A stretch of 61,916 nucleotides of DNA from an uncultured Granulosicoccus sp. (GCA_947492525.1 CANLNQ010000002.1:299538-361453); one strand, 5' to 3'. Shown: positions 51,374 to 61,167, counted from the stretch's first letter. Numbers and translations are program-made. The notes: generated by a model not told the origin, from the letters alone.

Positions 51374-53008
51374 ATGAATAATAACGACATCGTGCAGAAG
51401 CTCTGGAACCTCTGCGACGTCTTGCGCGACGATGGCATCAACTACAGCGACTATGTCACCGAGCTCGTGCTGCTGTTGTTTATAAAAATGGTGCATGAGA
51501 ACACCGAAGCCGACATTCTCAACCAGCACACATTGCCCGAGGGCTGCCGCTGGGTGGATCTTAAAGACAAATCCGGTATTAATCTGCTCAACGAATACAA
51601 AGCAATGCTGCTGGCATTGTCGACTGGCAAGCGTATTGAAATCCAAAAAAGCTCAAAAGCTGATGTGCCAGATAAAACCGTCGAAGTCGCTGTCCACAAT
51701 GACGCACTAATCAGTGCCATCTATGCCGATGCGCAAACTCGACTGCGTGAGCCGCGCCACCTGGAGCAGATGATCAAAACGCTGGATCAGATAGACTGGT
51801 TCAGTGTGCAAAAAGACGGCTTGGGCGATTTGTACGAAGGCTTGTTGGAAAAGAATGCCAATGAAACCAAATCTGGTGCCGGTCAGTACTTCACCCCACG
51901 AGCGCTCATCAACAGCATGGTGGAGTGCATCGCTCCACAACCGGGTGAGGTGATTCAAGACCCTGCAGCGGGCACCGCAGGCTTCCTGGTGGCTGCCGAT
52001 CAGTACATGCGTGAACAGACAGACGACTATTACAACCTGAAGCCAAAGCAGCGTACTTTTCAACAAAAGAATGCATTTGTAGGTGTAGAACTGGTGCCTG
52101 GCACTCGCCGGCTGGCGCTGATGAATTGCCTGTTGCACGGCATGCAGGGTGATGACGAAGGCGTGGTACATCTGGGCAATGCATTGGGCCAAAAGGGGGC
52201 AGGCTTGGACAAAGCCAACATCATTCTTGCCAACCCACCGTTTGGTACCGCCAAAGGTGGTGAGGCTAGCATCACTCGTGATGATCTCACTTACCCAACC
52301 AGTAACAAGCAGCTTGCCTTCCTGCAGCACATTTATCGCAATCTTAAACCCGGTGGCCGTGCGGCCGTGGTTCTGCCTGACAACGTGCTCTTTGAAGCAG
52401 GCGTAGGTACCGATGTGCGTCGCGACCTGATGCACAAGTGCAACCTGCACACCATCCTGCGATTGCCCACGGGCATCTTCTACGCGCAAGGCGTGAAAAC
52501 CAATGTGCTCTTTTTTACCAAAGGCAGCGTCAAGGATCCGCTACAAGAGAACGACTGCACCCAGAATGTCTGGATTTATGATTTGCGCAGTAACATGCCG
52601 AGCTTCGGTAAACGTACGCCTTTTGGTGCACAGCATTTGCAGCCCTTTGAGAAACTCTATAACCCCAAAGGAACATCTGCAGGTTCAGAGTCAGTCGGCA
52701 AAATCTTGAAAGCCCGCAAGGAAGGCGATTGGAGCTTCAACGCAGAGGAGCTTGAAGCTGACCCATCTGCCGCGGTTGAAACCGCTGACGCACGCCTGGC
52801 TAAAAGCCGCTGGCGTTGCTTCAGCCGCGACTGGATTCGCGATACCAAAGGTGACTCACTGGATATCAGTTGGTTGAGGGATAAGGACAGTGTGGATGCG
52901 GCTAATTTGCCTGAGCCGAGTGTGTTGGCTAGTGAAGCGAAGGATGAGCTGGTGTTGGCGGTGCAGGAGTTGGATGAGTTGTTGGTGGCTTTGGGTGGGG
53001 TGGAGTAA
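51374..53008 (+). CDS. hsdM: Type I restriction-modification methyltransferase HsdM
   Basis: 544-aa adenine-N6 methyltransferase. An N-terminal helical HsdM_N domain (about 1-140) is followed by the catalytic domain with SAM motif I DPAAGTAGFL (Asp196) and catalytic motif IV NPPFG (Asn287-Phe290), then PDNVLFEAGVG and a C-terminal helical region. The TAATG overlap with hsdS couples synthesis of the two. Together with HsdS it protects host DNA and forms the core onto which HsdR docks. Confidence 0.95.
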   Translation: MNNNDIVQKLWNLCDVLRDDGINYSDYVTELVLLLFIKMVHENTEADILNQHTLPEGCRWVDLKDKSGINLLNEYKAMLLALSTGKRIEIQKSSKADVPDKTVEVAVHNDALISAIYADAQTRLREPRHLEQMIKTLDQIDWFSVQKDGLGDLYEGLLEKNANETKSGAGQYFTPRALINSMVECIAPQPGEVIQDPAAGTAGFLVAADQYMREQTDDYYNLKPKQRTFQQKNAFVGVELVPGTRRLALMNCLLHGMQGDDEGVVHLGNALGQKGAGLDKANIILANPPFGTAKGGEASITRDDLTYPTSNKQLAFLQHIYRNLKPGGRAAVVLPDNVLFEAGVGTDVRRDLMHKCNLHTILRLPTGIFYAQGVKTNVLFFTKGSVKDPLQENDCTQNVWIYDLRSNMPSFGKRTPFGAQHLQPFEKLYNPKGTSAGSESVGKILKARKEGDWSFNAEELEADPSAAVETADARLAKSRWRCFSRDWIRDTKGDSLDISWLRDKDSVDAANLPEPSVLASEAKDELVLAVQELDELLVALGGVE

Positions 53009-54597
53009 TGGTGGACACTCAGTTCCCAAGCCAATGGATTAGCTGTTCTCTTGGAGAAGTGTTAGAACTAAAGTACGGGAAATCTCTTCCTGCTAAATCG
53101 AGGGATGGTGGTGAATATCCGGTATACGGCTCAAATGGAGTGGTCGGTGGGCATTCTGAGCCGTTGGTTCATAGTAGCGGTATTGTGGTGGGGCGAAAGG
53201 GTTCGTTTGGAGAGGTGCAGCTTTCTAAAACTGCTTTCTTTCCAATAGATACCACTTATTATGTTGATGATTTTTACAGTCAACCAGTGGACTACTGGTT
53301 TAATCAATTACGGTTTCTTCCGCTTAATCAATTAAATCGATCTACGGCGATTCCGGGGCTCAACAGAGACGATGCATATAATCAAATTATCGCGCTTCCG
53401 CCACTAGCAGAACAAAAAGCGATCGCACAAAAGCTCGCCACCCTACTGGCACAAGTAGAAGCCACAAAAGCACGTCTCGATCGCATTCCTGACATGCTCA
53501 AACGCTTTCGGCAATCTGTGCTTGCTGCTGCGGTTAGTGGGAAGTTGACGGAGGAGTGGCGTGGCAAATCGGCGTCAGTTAGTTATGAAGAATACGAGGA
53601 ATGGAAATGGCCGCCCGTTCCTGCCGATTGGAATGTGAAGTTATACCCAAATGTAGTAGATAGTCGACTAGGGAAAATGCTTGATAAGACAAAAAACACT
53701 GGGGTTCCGACCAAATATATAGGCAATATAAATGTTCGCTGGTTTCATTTCGATTTAGTGAAAATGCAGGAAATCCTTATTAGCGAATCAGAGAAAGAAG
53801 AGCTCTCGCTGCGGGCCGGCGATGTTTTGATTTGTGAAGGCGGAGAGCCAGGTAGATGTGCTGTATGGAATGTAAAATCAGACAGCCCAATAGTTTTTCA
53901 AAAGGCACTCCATCGTGCACGTGTTAAAAATGAAATTCTACCTTTTTGGCTCGCTATTAATTTAAAAAACGATGCAAATAACTTAACTTTGAATCAGCTG
54001 TTCACAGGAACAACGATCAAGCATTTGACTGGTAAAGCTCTCAAGAAATATCCTTTGCGTATTCCTGCTATAGAAGAACAATCCCAAATAGTAGAGCAAG
54101 TAGAATCACTTTTCGCCCACGCCGATTCTATCGGAGAACAAGTGCGACTCGCACAAGAACGCGTTAACACCCTTACTCAATCAATCCTTGCAAAAGCATT
54201 TCGTGGCGATCTAACCGCCGAGTGGCGTGCCGTTAATTCTGAGTTGATTAGTGGTGATCACAGTGCTGAAGCGCTGTTGGCGAAAATTAGGCTGGAACGG
54301 GTAACGCTGAAAAAGCAACTCAAGCCAAAAGGTGAAATGTCAAAAAAAAAGAAAGGCAAAAAGATGAGTGATCATATAATTAAAGTAGTGGAGGCTTTAA
54401 AGTTGGCAGGTGAGCCGTTAAGTGGCCAGCAACTACTTGCAGCGGCTGGTTACGCTGGTGACAGCAGCACTGAGCAATTAGAGCATTATTTTCTAGATAT
54501 TCGCGACGCGCTACTCCTCGAAAAAAGTATTGTCAGAATTAAACGCGATGAGAATGGGGAAGATTGGTTTTCATTGGCTGAAGCCATCAGCAGATAG
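53008..54597 (+). CDS. hsdS: Type I specificity subunit HsdS with winged-helix-like C-terminal extension
   Basis: 529 aa. TRD1 spans about 1-125 (WISCSLGEVLELKYGKSLP), the first conserved helix starts PPLAEQKAIAQKLATLLAQVEATKARL, TRD2 spans about 200-345 (YPNVVDSRLGKML) and the second helix starts IPAIEEQSQIVEQVESLFAHAD, each helix ending in AFRGDLTAEW-like or SGKLTEEW-like text. Residues after ~444 are extra: a Lys-rich start followed by an ~80-residue helical module (ALKLAGEPLSGQQLLAAAGYAG) that looks winged-helix-like. A run of nine A (54342-54350) marks its beginning, and an in-frame ATG at 54337 with AAGG upstream could start it separately. The second half of the gene is more AT-rich than hsdM. 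Confidence 0.92.
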   Translation: MVDTQFPSQWISCSLGEVLELKYGKSLPAKSRDGGEYPVYGSNGVVGGHSEPLVHSSGIVVGRKGSFGEVQLSKTAFFPIDTTYYVDDFYSQPVDYWFNQLRFLPLNQLNRSTAIPGLNRDDAYNQIIALPPLAEQKAIAQKLATLLAQVEATKARLDRIPDMLKRFRQSVLAAAVSGKLTEEWRGKSASVSYEEYEEWKWPPVPADWNVKLYPNVVDSRLGKMLDKTKNTGVPTKYIGNINVRWFHFDLVKMQEILISESEKEELSLRAGDVLICEGGEPGRCAVWNVKSDSPIVFQKALHRARVKNEILPFWLAINLKNDANNLTLNQLFTGTTIKHLTGKALKKYPLRIPAIEEQSQIVEQVESLFAHADSIGEQVRLAQERVNTLTQSILAKAFRGDLTAEWRAVNSELISGDHSAEALLAKIRLERVTLKKQLKPKGEMSKKKKGKKMSDHIIKVVEALKLAGEPLSGQQLLAAAGYAGDSSTEQLEHYFLDIRDALLLEKSIVRIKRDENGEDWFSLAEAISR

Positions 54598-54610
54598 ATA
54601 GGGAAGTCCG

Positions 54611-56206
54611 ATGAAGATCGATAAATTGCATATACGCTCACGCTTTAAGAATCTTGAGGATGTCAAAGTTGACTTTGACGAAGACCACTTGATGACCGTG
54701 TTAGTTGGGCGTAATGGTTCTGGAAAGTCCAATTTGCTCGAAGCCTTGGTGTCAATTTTTCGCAATTTGGATCTAGGTGAAGCGCCACTATTTTCATATC
54801 AGTTGGTTTATCGACTAGGTCGGCCACACGAATCCGAGCAGCGAAGCGACAGCTGGTTAGAGGTCACTATTGATGCGGATCCGGAACGCGGGAACTTGGC
54901 CAAGCAGTACCAAGTTACTGTGTTCGACTTAATGCAGCAGCCCTCTGATTTACTCAATGATCAACCAAGTGGTCAAGCAGTTGCCTTTTCAAAAATTAAA
55001 CGTGATAAGTATGGACATGCACCTTATTTGCCTAAGTATGTATTTGCCTATTATTCAGGACCCAGTGACAGGCTTGAAGATTACTTTAAAAAGCATCGTA
55101 CCGATTTTTATCGCCGATTATTAAAAGATGAATTGAAATTAGAAGGCGATATTCGGCCACTGTTCTATGCTAAGCCTAATCATAGTCAATTCGTGTTGTT
55201 GGCATTTTTCTTGTCAGAGAAGGATAGTGTTGAGAAGACGTTTTTGTTGCAGCAATTAGGCATAAAAGGATTAGACAGTATTCACTTTGTGATGCGCCAG
55301 CCGGGTTGGGCGAAACAAAAAGGTGAGCTGTTCTGGGGCGCACGAGGCGTTGTTCGTCGTTTTTTGGATGAGTTAATTCAGCATACCCTTTCACCAGTAA
55401 AAATTACCCGTCAGGAAAACACCTCTCTTACGGGTAGCAATGTTAAAAATGAATTCCTTCACCTGTTCTTACCCAACGTAGATGCATTACGTGAGTTTGC
55501 CAGTGGCTTGAGTGCAGATGAGCTTTTTAAAATGCTGGAAAGCACGTTGCTTTCAGAGATTATTTCCGAGGTTAGTATTCGCGTCGAAACTTCGAATAGC
55601 GATGATCCGCTAACTTTTCGTGAACTGAGTGAAGGCGAACAACAATTGCTGACGGTCCTGGGCCTTCTTAAATTTACTGGGGGTAAAGACTCTCTTTTCT
55701 TGCTCGATGAACCCGATACGCACTTGAATCCATCTTGGGCGGTGAAGTACCTAAAGTTCCTGCGTGATTTTGTTCCAAATCATGAATCCAGTCATCTTCT
55801 AATGGTGACACATCATCCTCTAGCTATCGCCGAATTGGAAAAGCAGCAGGTACTTGTAATGAAACGTGATGATGATCGGAGGGTCCATGCCCAAGAGGCG
55901 GAAGAAAGCCCAAGAGGGATGGGGATTAATTTAATTTTACGCAGTGATATGTTTGGGTTAAAAACAACATTAGACGACGATACTAATAATAAGCTCATTG
56001 CAAGAAATGCTCTTGCAGCCAAAGAAGTTCTCTCGGATGAAAAGACTGTGCGTGAAGAGGGTTTCTTAGCTGAATCAGATGAAGAGTACTTGACAAGGTT
56101 AAATGAAGAGCTGGAGCCGCTTGGTTTCAATATAACTGTCGATGATCCTGACTATTTGGATTTTCTAAGGAAAAAATATCACCCTCAAGATGCGGAGAGG
56201 ACGTAG
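54611..56206 (+). CDS. PtuA-like AAA/ABC-type ATPase (Septu-like)
   Basis: 531-aa SMC/ABC-type ATPase of the AAA_21 kind. Walker A is VGRNGSGKSN near residues 34-43, the signature FRELSEGEQQLLTVLG near 335 and Walker B SLFLLDEPDTHLNPSW near 360, with HHPLAIAEL as the H-loop region. The TAGTG overlap with an HNH nuclease gene (a ribosome site GGAGAGG lies just upstream) identifies a Septu-type pair, in which the ATPase restrains or activates the nuclease in response to phage. It begins 13 bp after hsdS, so it may be co-transcribed with the restriction genes. Its DNA is visibly AT-richer than hsdM. A RloA-type anticodon nuclease is less likely because no HEPN motif is present. Confidence 0.8.
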   Translation: MKIDKLHIRSRFKNLEDVKVDFDEDHLMTVLVGRNGSGKSNLLEALVSIFRNLDLGEAPLFSYQLVYRLGRPHESEQRSDSWLEVTIDADPERGNLAKQYQVTVFDLMQQPSDLLNDQPSGQAVAFSKIKRDKYGHAPYLPKYVFAYYSGPSDRLEDYFKKHRTDFYRRLLKDELKLEGDIRPLFYAKPNHSQFVLLAFFLSEKDSVEKTFLLQQLGIKGLDSIHFVMRQPGWAKQKGELFWGARGVVRRFLDELIQHTLSPVKITRQENTSLTGSNVKNEFLHLFLPNVDALREFASGLSADELFKMLESTLLSEIISEVSIRVETSNSDDPLTFRELSEGEQQLLTVLGLLKFTGGKDSLFLLDEPDTHLNPSWAVKYLKFLRDFVPNHESSHLLMVTHHPLAIAELEKQQVLVMKRDDDRRVHAQEAEESPRGMGINLILRSDMFGLKTTLDDDTNNKLIARNALAAKEVLSDEKTVREEGFLAESDEEYLTRLNEELEPLGFNITVDDPDYLDFLRKKYHPQDAERT

Positions 56207-57015
56207 TGCGTTGGATATGCAAAGATGAAATCGAAGAATGTCTGGATCAGGCTTGGCGGGAGAGTGCGGCTGCTGCTAAAGCAGAGCTCATTGATGCTGC
56301 CGATCTTGACGCAAGAAAAGAATTGCTGGGTAGGAGAACATCAAGCTCTGTTTGGCGTCGGTTCTATGAATTATTGCCTGATCGGTATAAGAAAAAGTGC
56401 TGGTATTGCGAAGCGAACGAAATTCGGTCTGATAGACCGGTAGATCACTTTAGGCCTAAAAACAAAGTGGAGGAAGAGTGTGAGCATGACGGCTACTGGT
56501 GGCTAGCCTATGACTGGGATAATTATCGCTGTGCATGTACCCTATGCAACAGTCGGCGTAATTTTGAAGAAACTAGCGGTGGAAAAGCTTGTCGATTTCC
56601 CCTTTCGAATCCTGATCGTCGGGCATTTTCTCCAGATGATGGGGATAAACTTCTTGAAGAGTGTCCTAACTTTCTTGATCCCTTTGAGCTGCGTGATGAA
56701 AAGCTACTCTGGTTTGACAATGATGGGAAGCCTATGCCAACTCCCGATATTACAGATGCACAAGCGCTTAAGGTCAAGAACTCCATAGATATTTTTCATT
56801 TGCACGAAAGCCGTATTTCCCGTGAGAGAAATTTGATTCGACTCGAAGTTGAAAGGCAAATAAGGATCATAAAAGGTGGTGGTGATACGAGGAATGCGGA
56901 GTCGGTTTTGAGTCGCATGGTAAGGGATACGGAAAAGCTATCTCGTGCAGCTATTGTTTATTTAAGTCCTTATAGAAGCCTGCCAGAAGTTAAGGATATT
57001 TTGCAGTTAGATTAG
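56206..57015 (+). CDS. PtuB-like HNH endonuclease (Septu-like)
   Basis: 269 aa starting at a GTG that overlaps the ATPase stop. The zinc-stabilised HNH core is CWYCEAN, followed by RPVDHFRPK (catalytic His) and CTLCNSRRNF, the layout of PtuB proteins. The C-terminal ~120 residues (LDPFELRDEKLLWFDN... and a helical tail) resemble the extension in HNH partners of retron-linked ATPases. It presumably cleaves DNA once released by the ATPase. No reverse transcriptase or ncRNA region is visible next to it, so it is a Septu-like pair rather than a retron. Confidence 0.82.
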   Translation: MRWICKDEIEECLDQAWRESAAAAKAELIDAADLDARKELLGRRTSSSVWRRFYELLPDRYKKKCWYCEANEIRSDRPVDHFRPKNKVEEECEHDGYWWLAYDWDNYRCACTLCNSRRNFEETSGGKACRFPLSNPDRRAFSPDDGDKLLEECPNFLDPFELRDEKLLWFDNDGKPMPTPDITDAQALKVKNSIDIFHLHESRISRERNLIRLEVERQIRIIKGGGDTRNAESVLSRMVRDTEKLSRAAIVYLSPYRSLPEVKDILQLD

Positions 57016-57088
57016 CGTGTTGTTTTCTATTTAATTCGAAACAACGTTGGCTATGGCAAATGAATTTTTACGAGCAGAATAATATTTA

Positions 57089-59746
57089 ATGACTGTTGAA
57101 TCAGACGAGCGCTTTTCTCTAAAAGGAAAAGACGCCGAGGCAGTTGGCTTCCCAACAGAGGAAGGTTTCATCGTTGAGGCTGGCTCTATCGCACGCAAAG
57201 AATCCGTTCCGTCTCTATCTGAATACGTTATTCAAACGCGTGAACATCTGATTACAGAGCAGATTCTGGAAAAACAGGATGGACAACTGCGATTCACTCA
57301 AAACCACACCTTCAACTCGCCAAGTGGAGCTGCTTCTGCTGTATTGGGTAGACCTTGCAATGGATGGACCGAGTGGAAACATGCCGATGGTCGATCACTA
57401 AGTGAAGTGATGCGAATTTCGCGCTCCAGCGGGGATGCTATGCTCAGCGAGTCCAAGCGCGCTGAGATACTCGCAAAGAGCGAGCAGCTTATCAGTGAGG
57501 GGAAGATATACACACAGCCGCAACTGAACCGGTTCTACTCAACGTTCCGTGAACGATTTGGTCCGGAAATTCTGAGAGGACTCGATGGCGAGGCATTGTT
57601 GAGTCTCATGCATGACTTGGGTAATAGAGACAGTCTGGTTTACTGGCTTGAATTCAAGAACGATGAAGAATTTGATACTAAGCGCTTCGGCAGTATCTTA
57701 GGTGGAAGCGCACTGAAATTCCGCATCTTTCGGCGAAAGGAGACAGGCCATTGGCAGGCCGGCAGTGAAGGAAACAGAAATAAGCCGCGGGACATATCGA
57801 TAGAGGAGGCGGTTGGAATAGCACGAGAGCACAGAGATCAACTGCTTGAAGGTGTGAAGCTGCTTGAGGACCTCCCAGAGGACGCCTCAGACGACGACTA
57901 CGCCCTGCTTCAAGACCAGATGGATGAACTTGCGCCTGACGTGAGCAGACTCGGCTGGGGGCACAAGTATTTCAGCCTGCTTTTCCCTGACAAGCTTGAT
58001 GATTACCACAGTACCGACTTGCAGCGATTTCATTTGCTGAAAATGCTGCAACTTCCACCCGAGGGTCATGGGCGATACATCGGAGCGGGTCGTTTTGTTT
58101 CCGCAGCCAGGGAAGTTAATCTCTCGTTGAATCAATTAGCGACGACGTTGAACACTGTCCAGAGCAGACACCATCGCTATTGGCGAGTAGGTACGAAGGA
58201 TGGGACAAGCAATGTCAGCCACTGGCAGATGATGCAAGAGCGGGATTGCATCGCAATAGGGTGGGACAAGCTAGGTGATCTTTCCTGGGTGACTTCGAAG
58301 AGAGAAACTCAGGACAAGCTGAAGAAGCTATTCAGTGCAAGGTACACCGAATTGATACCAGCAACGATCGGGAGGAACTGTTCTCAGATTGCACAATTCA
58401 TCGATGGTATGAAGGAAGGCGATATCGTCCTGGCGGCAAACGGGAATACGATTCTCGGGATTGGCCGTGTCATTGGGGAATACCGATACGAGCCTGACAT
58501 GGAATTCCCGCATCAGAGGCCGATTGAGTGGTTGAACCTCGGTGATTGGAAAATGCCCTTTGACGAGGGACTGCGTTCTACGGTGCGCGAAATAAAGAAA
58601 TACGACGAAAACATCATCGAAGTGGAGAAGCGCATTCAGTCTGCGGTCCCTCCCGTCAAACCAGAGACGGTTGCTCCTGTTAACAGGCGCACCACTCGAC
58701 TCGACGGAGTGTCTGGTCGTATTCAATCCGTTCTGGAGCGCAAGGGGCAAGTCATCTTGTATGGCCCGCCGGGAACCGGAAAGACCTATTGGGCGGAGCT
58801 AGCTGTAAACGATCTGGCAGCACTTTCCGCCTTTGGAAAGAAATTTGACGATTTGCTGGAAACTGAAAAACAGGTTGTGACTGGCGAAGGTGAAACATTG
58901 GGTATGGTACGGCTGTGTTGCTTTCATCCTGCCTACGGGTATGAAGATTTTCTGGAAGGTTATCGCCCACACCTGAACAACGGCCAAATGTCGTTTGTAC
59001 TTCGAGACGGTGTATTCAAGAACCTTTGTCTCGACGCGGCCGAAGCACCAGAACGTAACTTCTACCTGATTGTGGATGAGATCAATCGAGGGGACATTCC
59101 GCGTATTTTCGGAGAATTGCTGACAACGCTGGAAAAGGACAAGCGTGATAAGCGCATTGTTTTACCGGTTAGTCAGACAGTCTTTGGTGTGCCCCGCAAT
59201 GTCTATCTGGTTGGAACCATGAACACAGCCGATCGGTCTATATCGTTACTGGATGCAGCACTGCGTCGACGTTTTGGCTTTGTTGAAATGATGCCGGATG
59301 GGAAGGTACTTGGGAGTGCCAATGTCAATGGAATCCCGCTGAGTGCCTGGTTCAACGCCCTTAACGAGCGAATTCGTCAGCACGTGGGCAGAGACGCCCG
59401 CAACCTGCAGATTGGCCACTCCTACCTGATGCAATCGGGAAGCCCCATCAAGGATATCGCGGCACTGAAGAGGACAATCAGAGGCGACGTCATCCCGCTT
59501 CTGGAGGAATACTGTTACGAAGATTACGGCACACTCGCCAATATACTGGGTACAGATCTTGTTGATATTAGGTTGCAACGCATTCGTCAGGAGCTGTTTG
59601 AGGATGATCAGGAGGAGAATCTTATCCAGGTACTATCGGCAATGTTCCCGGAGATGATGACTTCATCAGAAGCCATATTATCTGACGAATCACCGCCGGA
59701 CGATATCAGTGATGAAGATGAGGACAATGGTGCTGACGGCGAATGA
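57089..59746 (+). CDS. mcrB: McrB-type GTPase restriction subunit with DUF4357 and EVE-like N-terminus
   Basis: 885-aa AAA+ motor of a McrBC-type modification-dependent system. A DUF4357-like module (about 65-105: HTFNSPSGAASAVLGRPCNGWTEW) is followed by a middle helical region and a PUA/EVE-like reader (about 370-490: YWRVGTKDG...HWQMMQERDCIAIGWDKLGDLSW...GDIVLAANG). The AAA+ part has Walker A YGPPGTGKTYWA with Lys565, VDEINRGDIPRIFGEL near 661 and the McrB signature GTMNTADRS near 708 followed by DAALRRRF. The ATGA overlap links it to mcrC. The reader domains suggest recognition of a modified base rather than plain sequence. The ribosome site upstream is weak. Confidence 0.93.
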   Translation: MTVESDERFSLKGKDAEAVGFPTEEGFIVEAGSIARKESVPSLSEYVIQTREHLITEQILEKQDGQLRFTQNHTFNSPSGAASAVLGRPCNGWTEWKHADGRSLSEVMRISRSSGDAMLSESKRAEILAKSEQLISEGKIYTQPQLNRFYSTFRERFGPEILRGLDGEALLSLMHDLGNRDSLVYWLEFKNDEEFDTKRFGSILGGSALKFRIFRRKETGHWQAGSEGNRNKPRDISIEEAVGIAREHRDQLLEGVKLLEDLPEDASDDDYALLQDQMDELAPDVSRLGWGHKYFSLLFPDKLDDYHSTDLQRFHLLKMLQLPPEGHGRYIGAGRFVSAAREVNLSLNQLATTLNTVQSRHHRYWRVGTKDGTSNVSHWQMMQERDCIAIGWDKLGDLSWVTSKRETQDKLKKLFSARYTELIPATIGRNCSQIAQFIDGMKEGDIVLAANGNTILGIGRVIGEYRYEPDMEFPHQRPIEWLNLGDWKMPFDEGLRSTVREIKKYDENIIEVEKRIQSAVPPVKPETVAPVNRRTTRLDGVSGRIQSVLERKGQVILYGPPGTGKTYWAELAVNDLAALSAFGKKFDDLLETEKQVVTGEGETLGMVRLCCFHPAYGYEDFLEGYRPHLNNGQMSFVLRDGVFKNLCLDAAEAPERNFYLIVDEINRGDIPRIFGELLTTLEKDKRDKRIVLPVSQTVFGVPRNVYLVGTMNTADRSISLLDAALRRRFGFVEMMPDGKVLGSANVNGIPLSAWFNALNERIRQHVGRDARNLQIGHSYLMQSGSPIKDIAALKRTIRGDVIPLLEEYCYEDYGTLANILGTDLVDIRLQRIRQELFEDDQEENLIQVLSAMFPEMMTSSEAILSDESPPDDISDEDEDNGADGE

Positions 59747-61068
59747 TTGAAGCCGCGTACTCCATCACTCTGTCGGAATGGGAGACAAGAGGGCCAGCAG
59801 GCTGCGATGAGCTAACGGGAAGATTTCTGGACGAGACCGACGCCAGTCAGGGTGTAGTCGCAGCACTGGCTAAATCTCGATTGCTTGAACTGACTGAATT
59901 GCGCAGCGGACTCAACGTAAAAGCGTTTTCGCACGTAGGTCGAATCCGAATCGGTGACTTGAATGTCACTGTGCTGCCGAAGTTACGCGGTTCTTCGATG
60001 CTGGGGTTACTACGCTACGCCTATGGTTTCCGACGCCTGAACCTGATTTCCGATACCTCCCATTTCAGTGATCCGTGTGGCTTTGAGGATCTGCTGGTCG
60101 CGCAGTTGAACGCCGAAGTGCAGGAACTTCTGTCCCGTGGACTGCAACGCTCATACATCGCGCAGAACGAGCCTTTGGGGTCGCCTCGTGGCCGTATTGA
60201 TTTTCAGCAATTGGCTCGTCAGGGCGGTACGGTCACCGCAACACTCGCCTGCAGGCACTATCCACGCACCGAAGACACGCTGTTGAATGGAGTGCTGGTA
60301 GCTGGGCTGATGCTGGCTGCCTCCCTAGCAAGCAATGTCGAACTTCGCCGAGAGTCCAGACGGCTAGCCGCTCTGATTGAAGAACAGGTGTCTCACGTAA
60401 CCCTGAATATCGCGATAATGAATCAGGTAGATCGGCAATTGACCCGGTTAACCAAAAGTTATCAGCCCGCCATGTCAATCATACGGTTGCTTGTTGAATC
60501 GCAGGGAGTTGCCCTTGAAGGTGAGTCCATCACCAATCGACTGCCAGGATTCATGTTCGACATGAACGCATTCTTTCAAGCGATCCTGTCACGGTTCCTT
60601 AGAGAAAACTTGCCAGGCTACAATGTCATCGACGAGCACAGCCTGAAGGGGATGATGCGGTACAACCCGAATTTCAGTCCACCGCGCAGGTCGCCTATGC
60701 AACGCCCTGATTACGTCATCAAGCAGGGAGGCAAAATATGCTCAATCCTCGATGCAAAGTATCGGGATATCTGGGAGAAGGACCTGCCACGTCATATGCT
60801 GTATCAGTTGGTCGTCTATGCCGTCAGTCATCGTGATCAGCCTTGTAGCACTATTCTGTATCCGACCTTCCATCCCGGCGCACGAGAAACTCGGATTGAC
60901 GTTATGGATGCTGTCTACGGCAAGACGATAGGGCAGGTTCGAATGTGTCCTGTGAATCTTGAGCGGTTGGAGGCTTTGGTTAATGACTCTACGGTGCAAG
61001 GTAATCGAGAGCGAAGAGAGTACGCCTTCAGGTTAGCGCAGTTGGGTGAGAGTGGAGCAATCGATTAA
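59743..61068 (+). CDS. mcrC: McrC nuclease subunit
   Basis: 441 aa. The N-terminal part (about 1-150: LLELTELRSGLNVKAFSHVGRIRIGDLNVTVLPKL) contacts McrB, and SPRGRIDF is the conserved McrC element. The C-terminal PD-(D/E)xK nuclease shows RPDYVI near residue 325, then SILDAKYRD with D-x-K-type catalytic residues. The start overlaps mcrB by 4 bp. It cleaves DNA when the McrB hexamer, bound at modified sites, translocates. Confidence 0.93.
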   Translation: MIEAAYSITLSEWETRGPAGCDELTGRFLDETDASQGVVAALAKSRLLELTELRSGLNVKAFSHVGRIRIGDLNVTVLPKLRGSSMLGLLRYAYGFRRLNLISDTSHFSDPCGFEDLLVAQLNAEVQELLSRGLQRSYIAQNEPLGSPRGRIDFQQLARQGGTVTATLACRHYPRTEDTLLNGVLVAGLMLAASLASNVELRRESRRLAALIEEQVSHVTLNIAIMNQVDRQLTRLTKSYQPAMSIIRLLVESQGVALEGESITNRLPGFMFDMNAFFQAILSRFLRENLPGYNVIDEHSLKGMMRYNPNFSPPRRSPMQRPDYVIKQGGKICSILDAKYRDIWEKDLPRHMLYQLVVYAVSHRDQPCSTILYPTFHPGARETRIDVMDAVYGKTIGQVRMCPVNLERLEALVNDSTVQGNRERREYAFRLAQLGESGAID

Positions 61069-61167
61069 GTGTAGATCGGTATGCGGCGCAACATATTGAT
61101 GCCAATAGTACCCAGCGAATCTTGGAGTGCTATCCTGGGCGTCTGATAGCGCTTGACGGTTTGAAGT

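Noticed and set aside
54611..57015. Retron of the type linked to PtuAB
   Set aside because: No reverse transcriptase and no msr-msd-like structured region adjoins the pair; upstream DNA is hsdS coding sequence.
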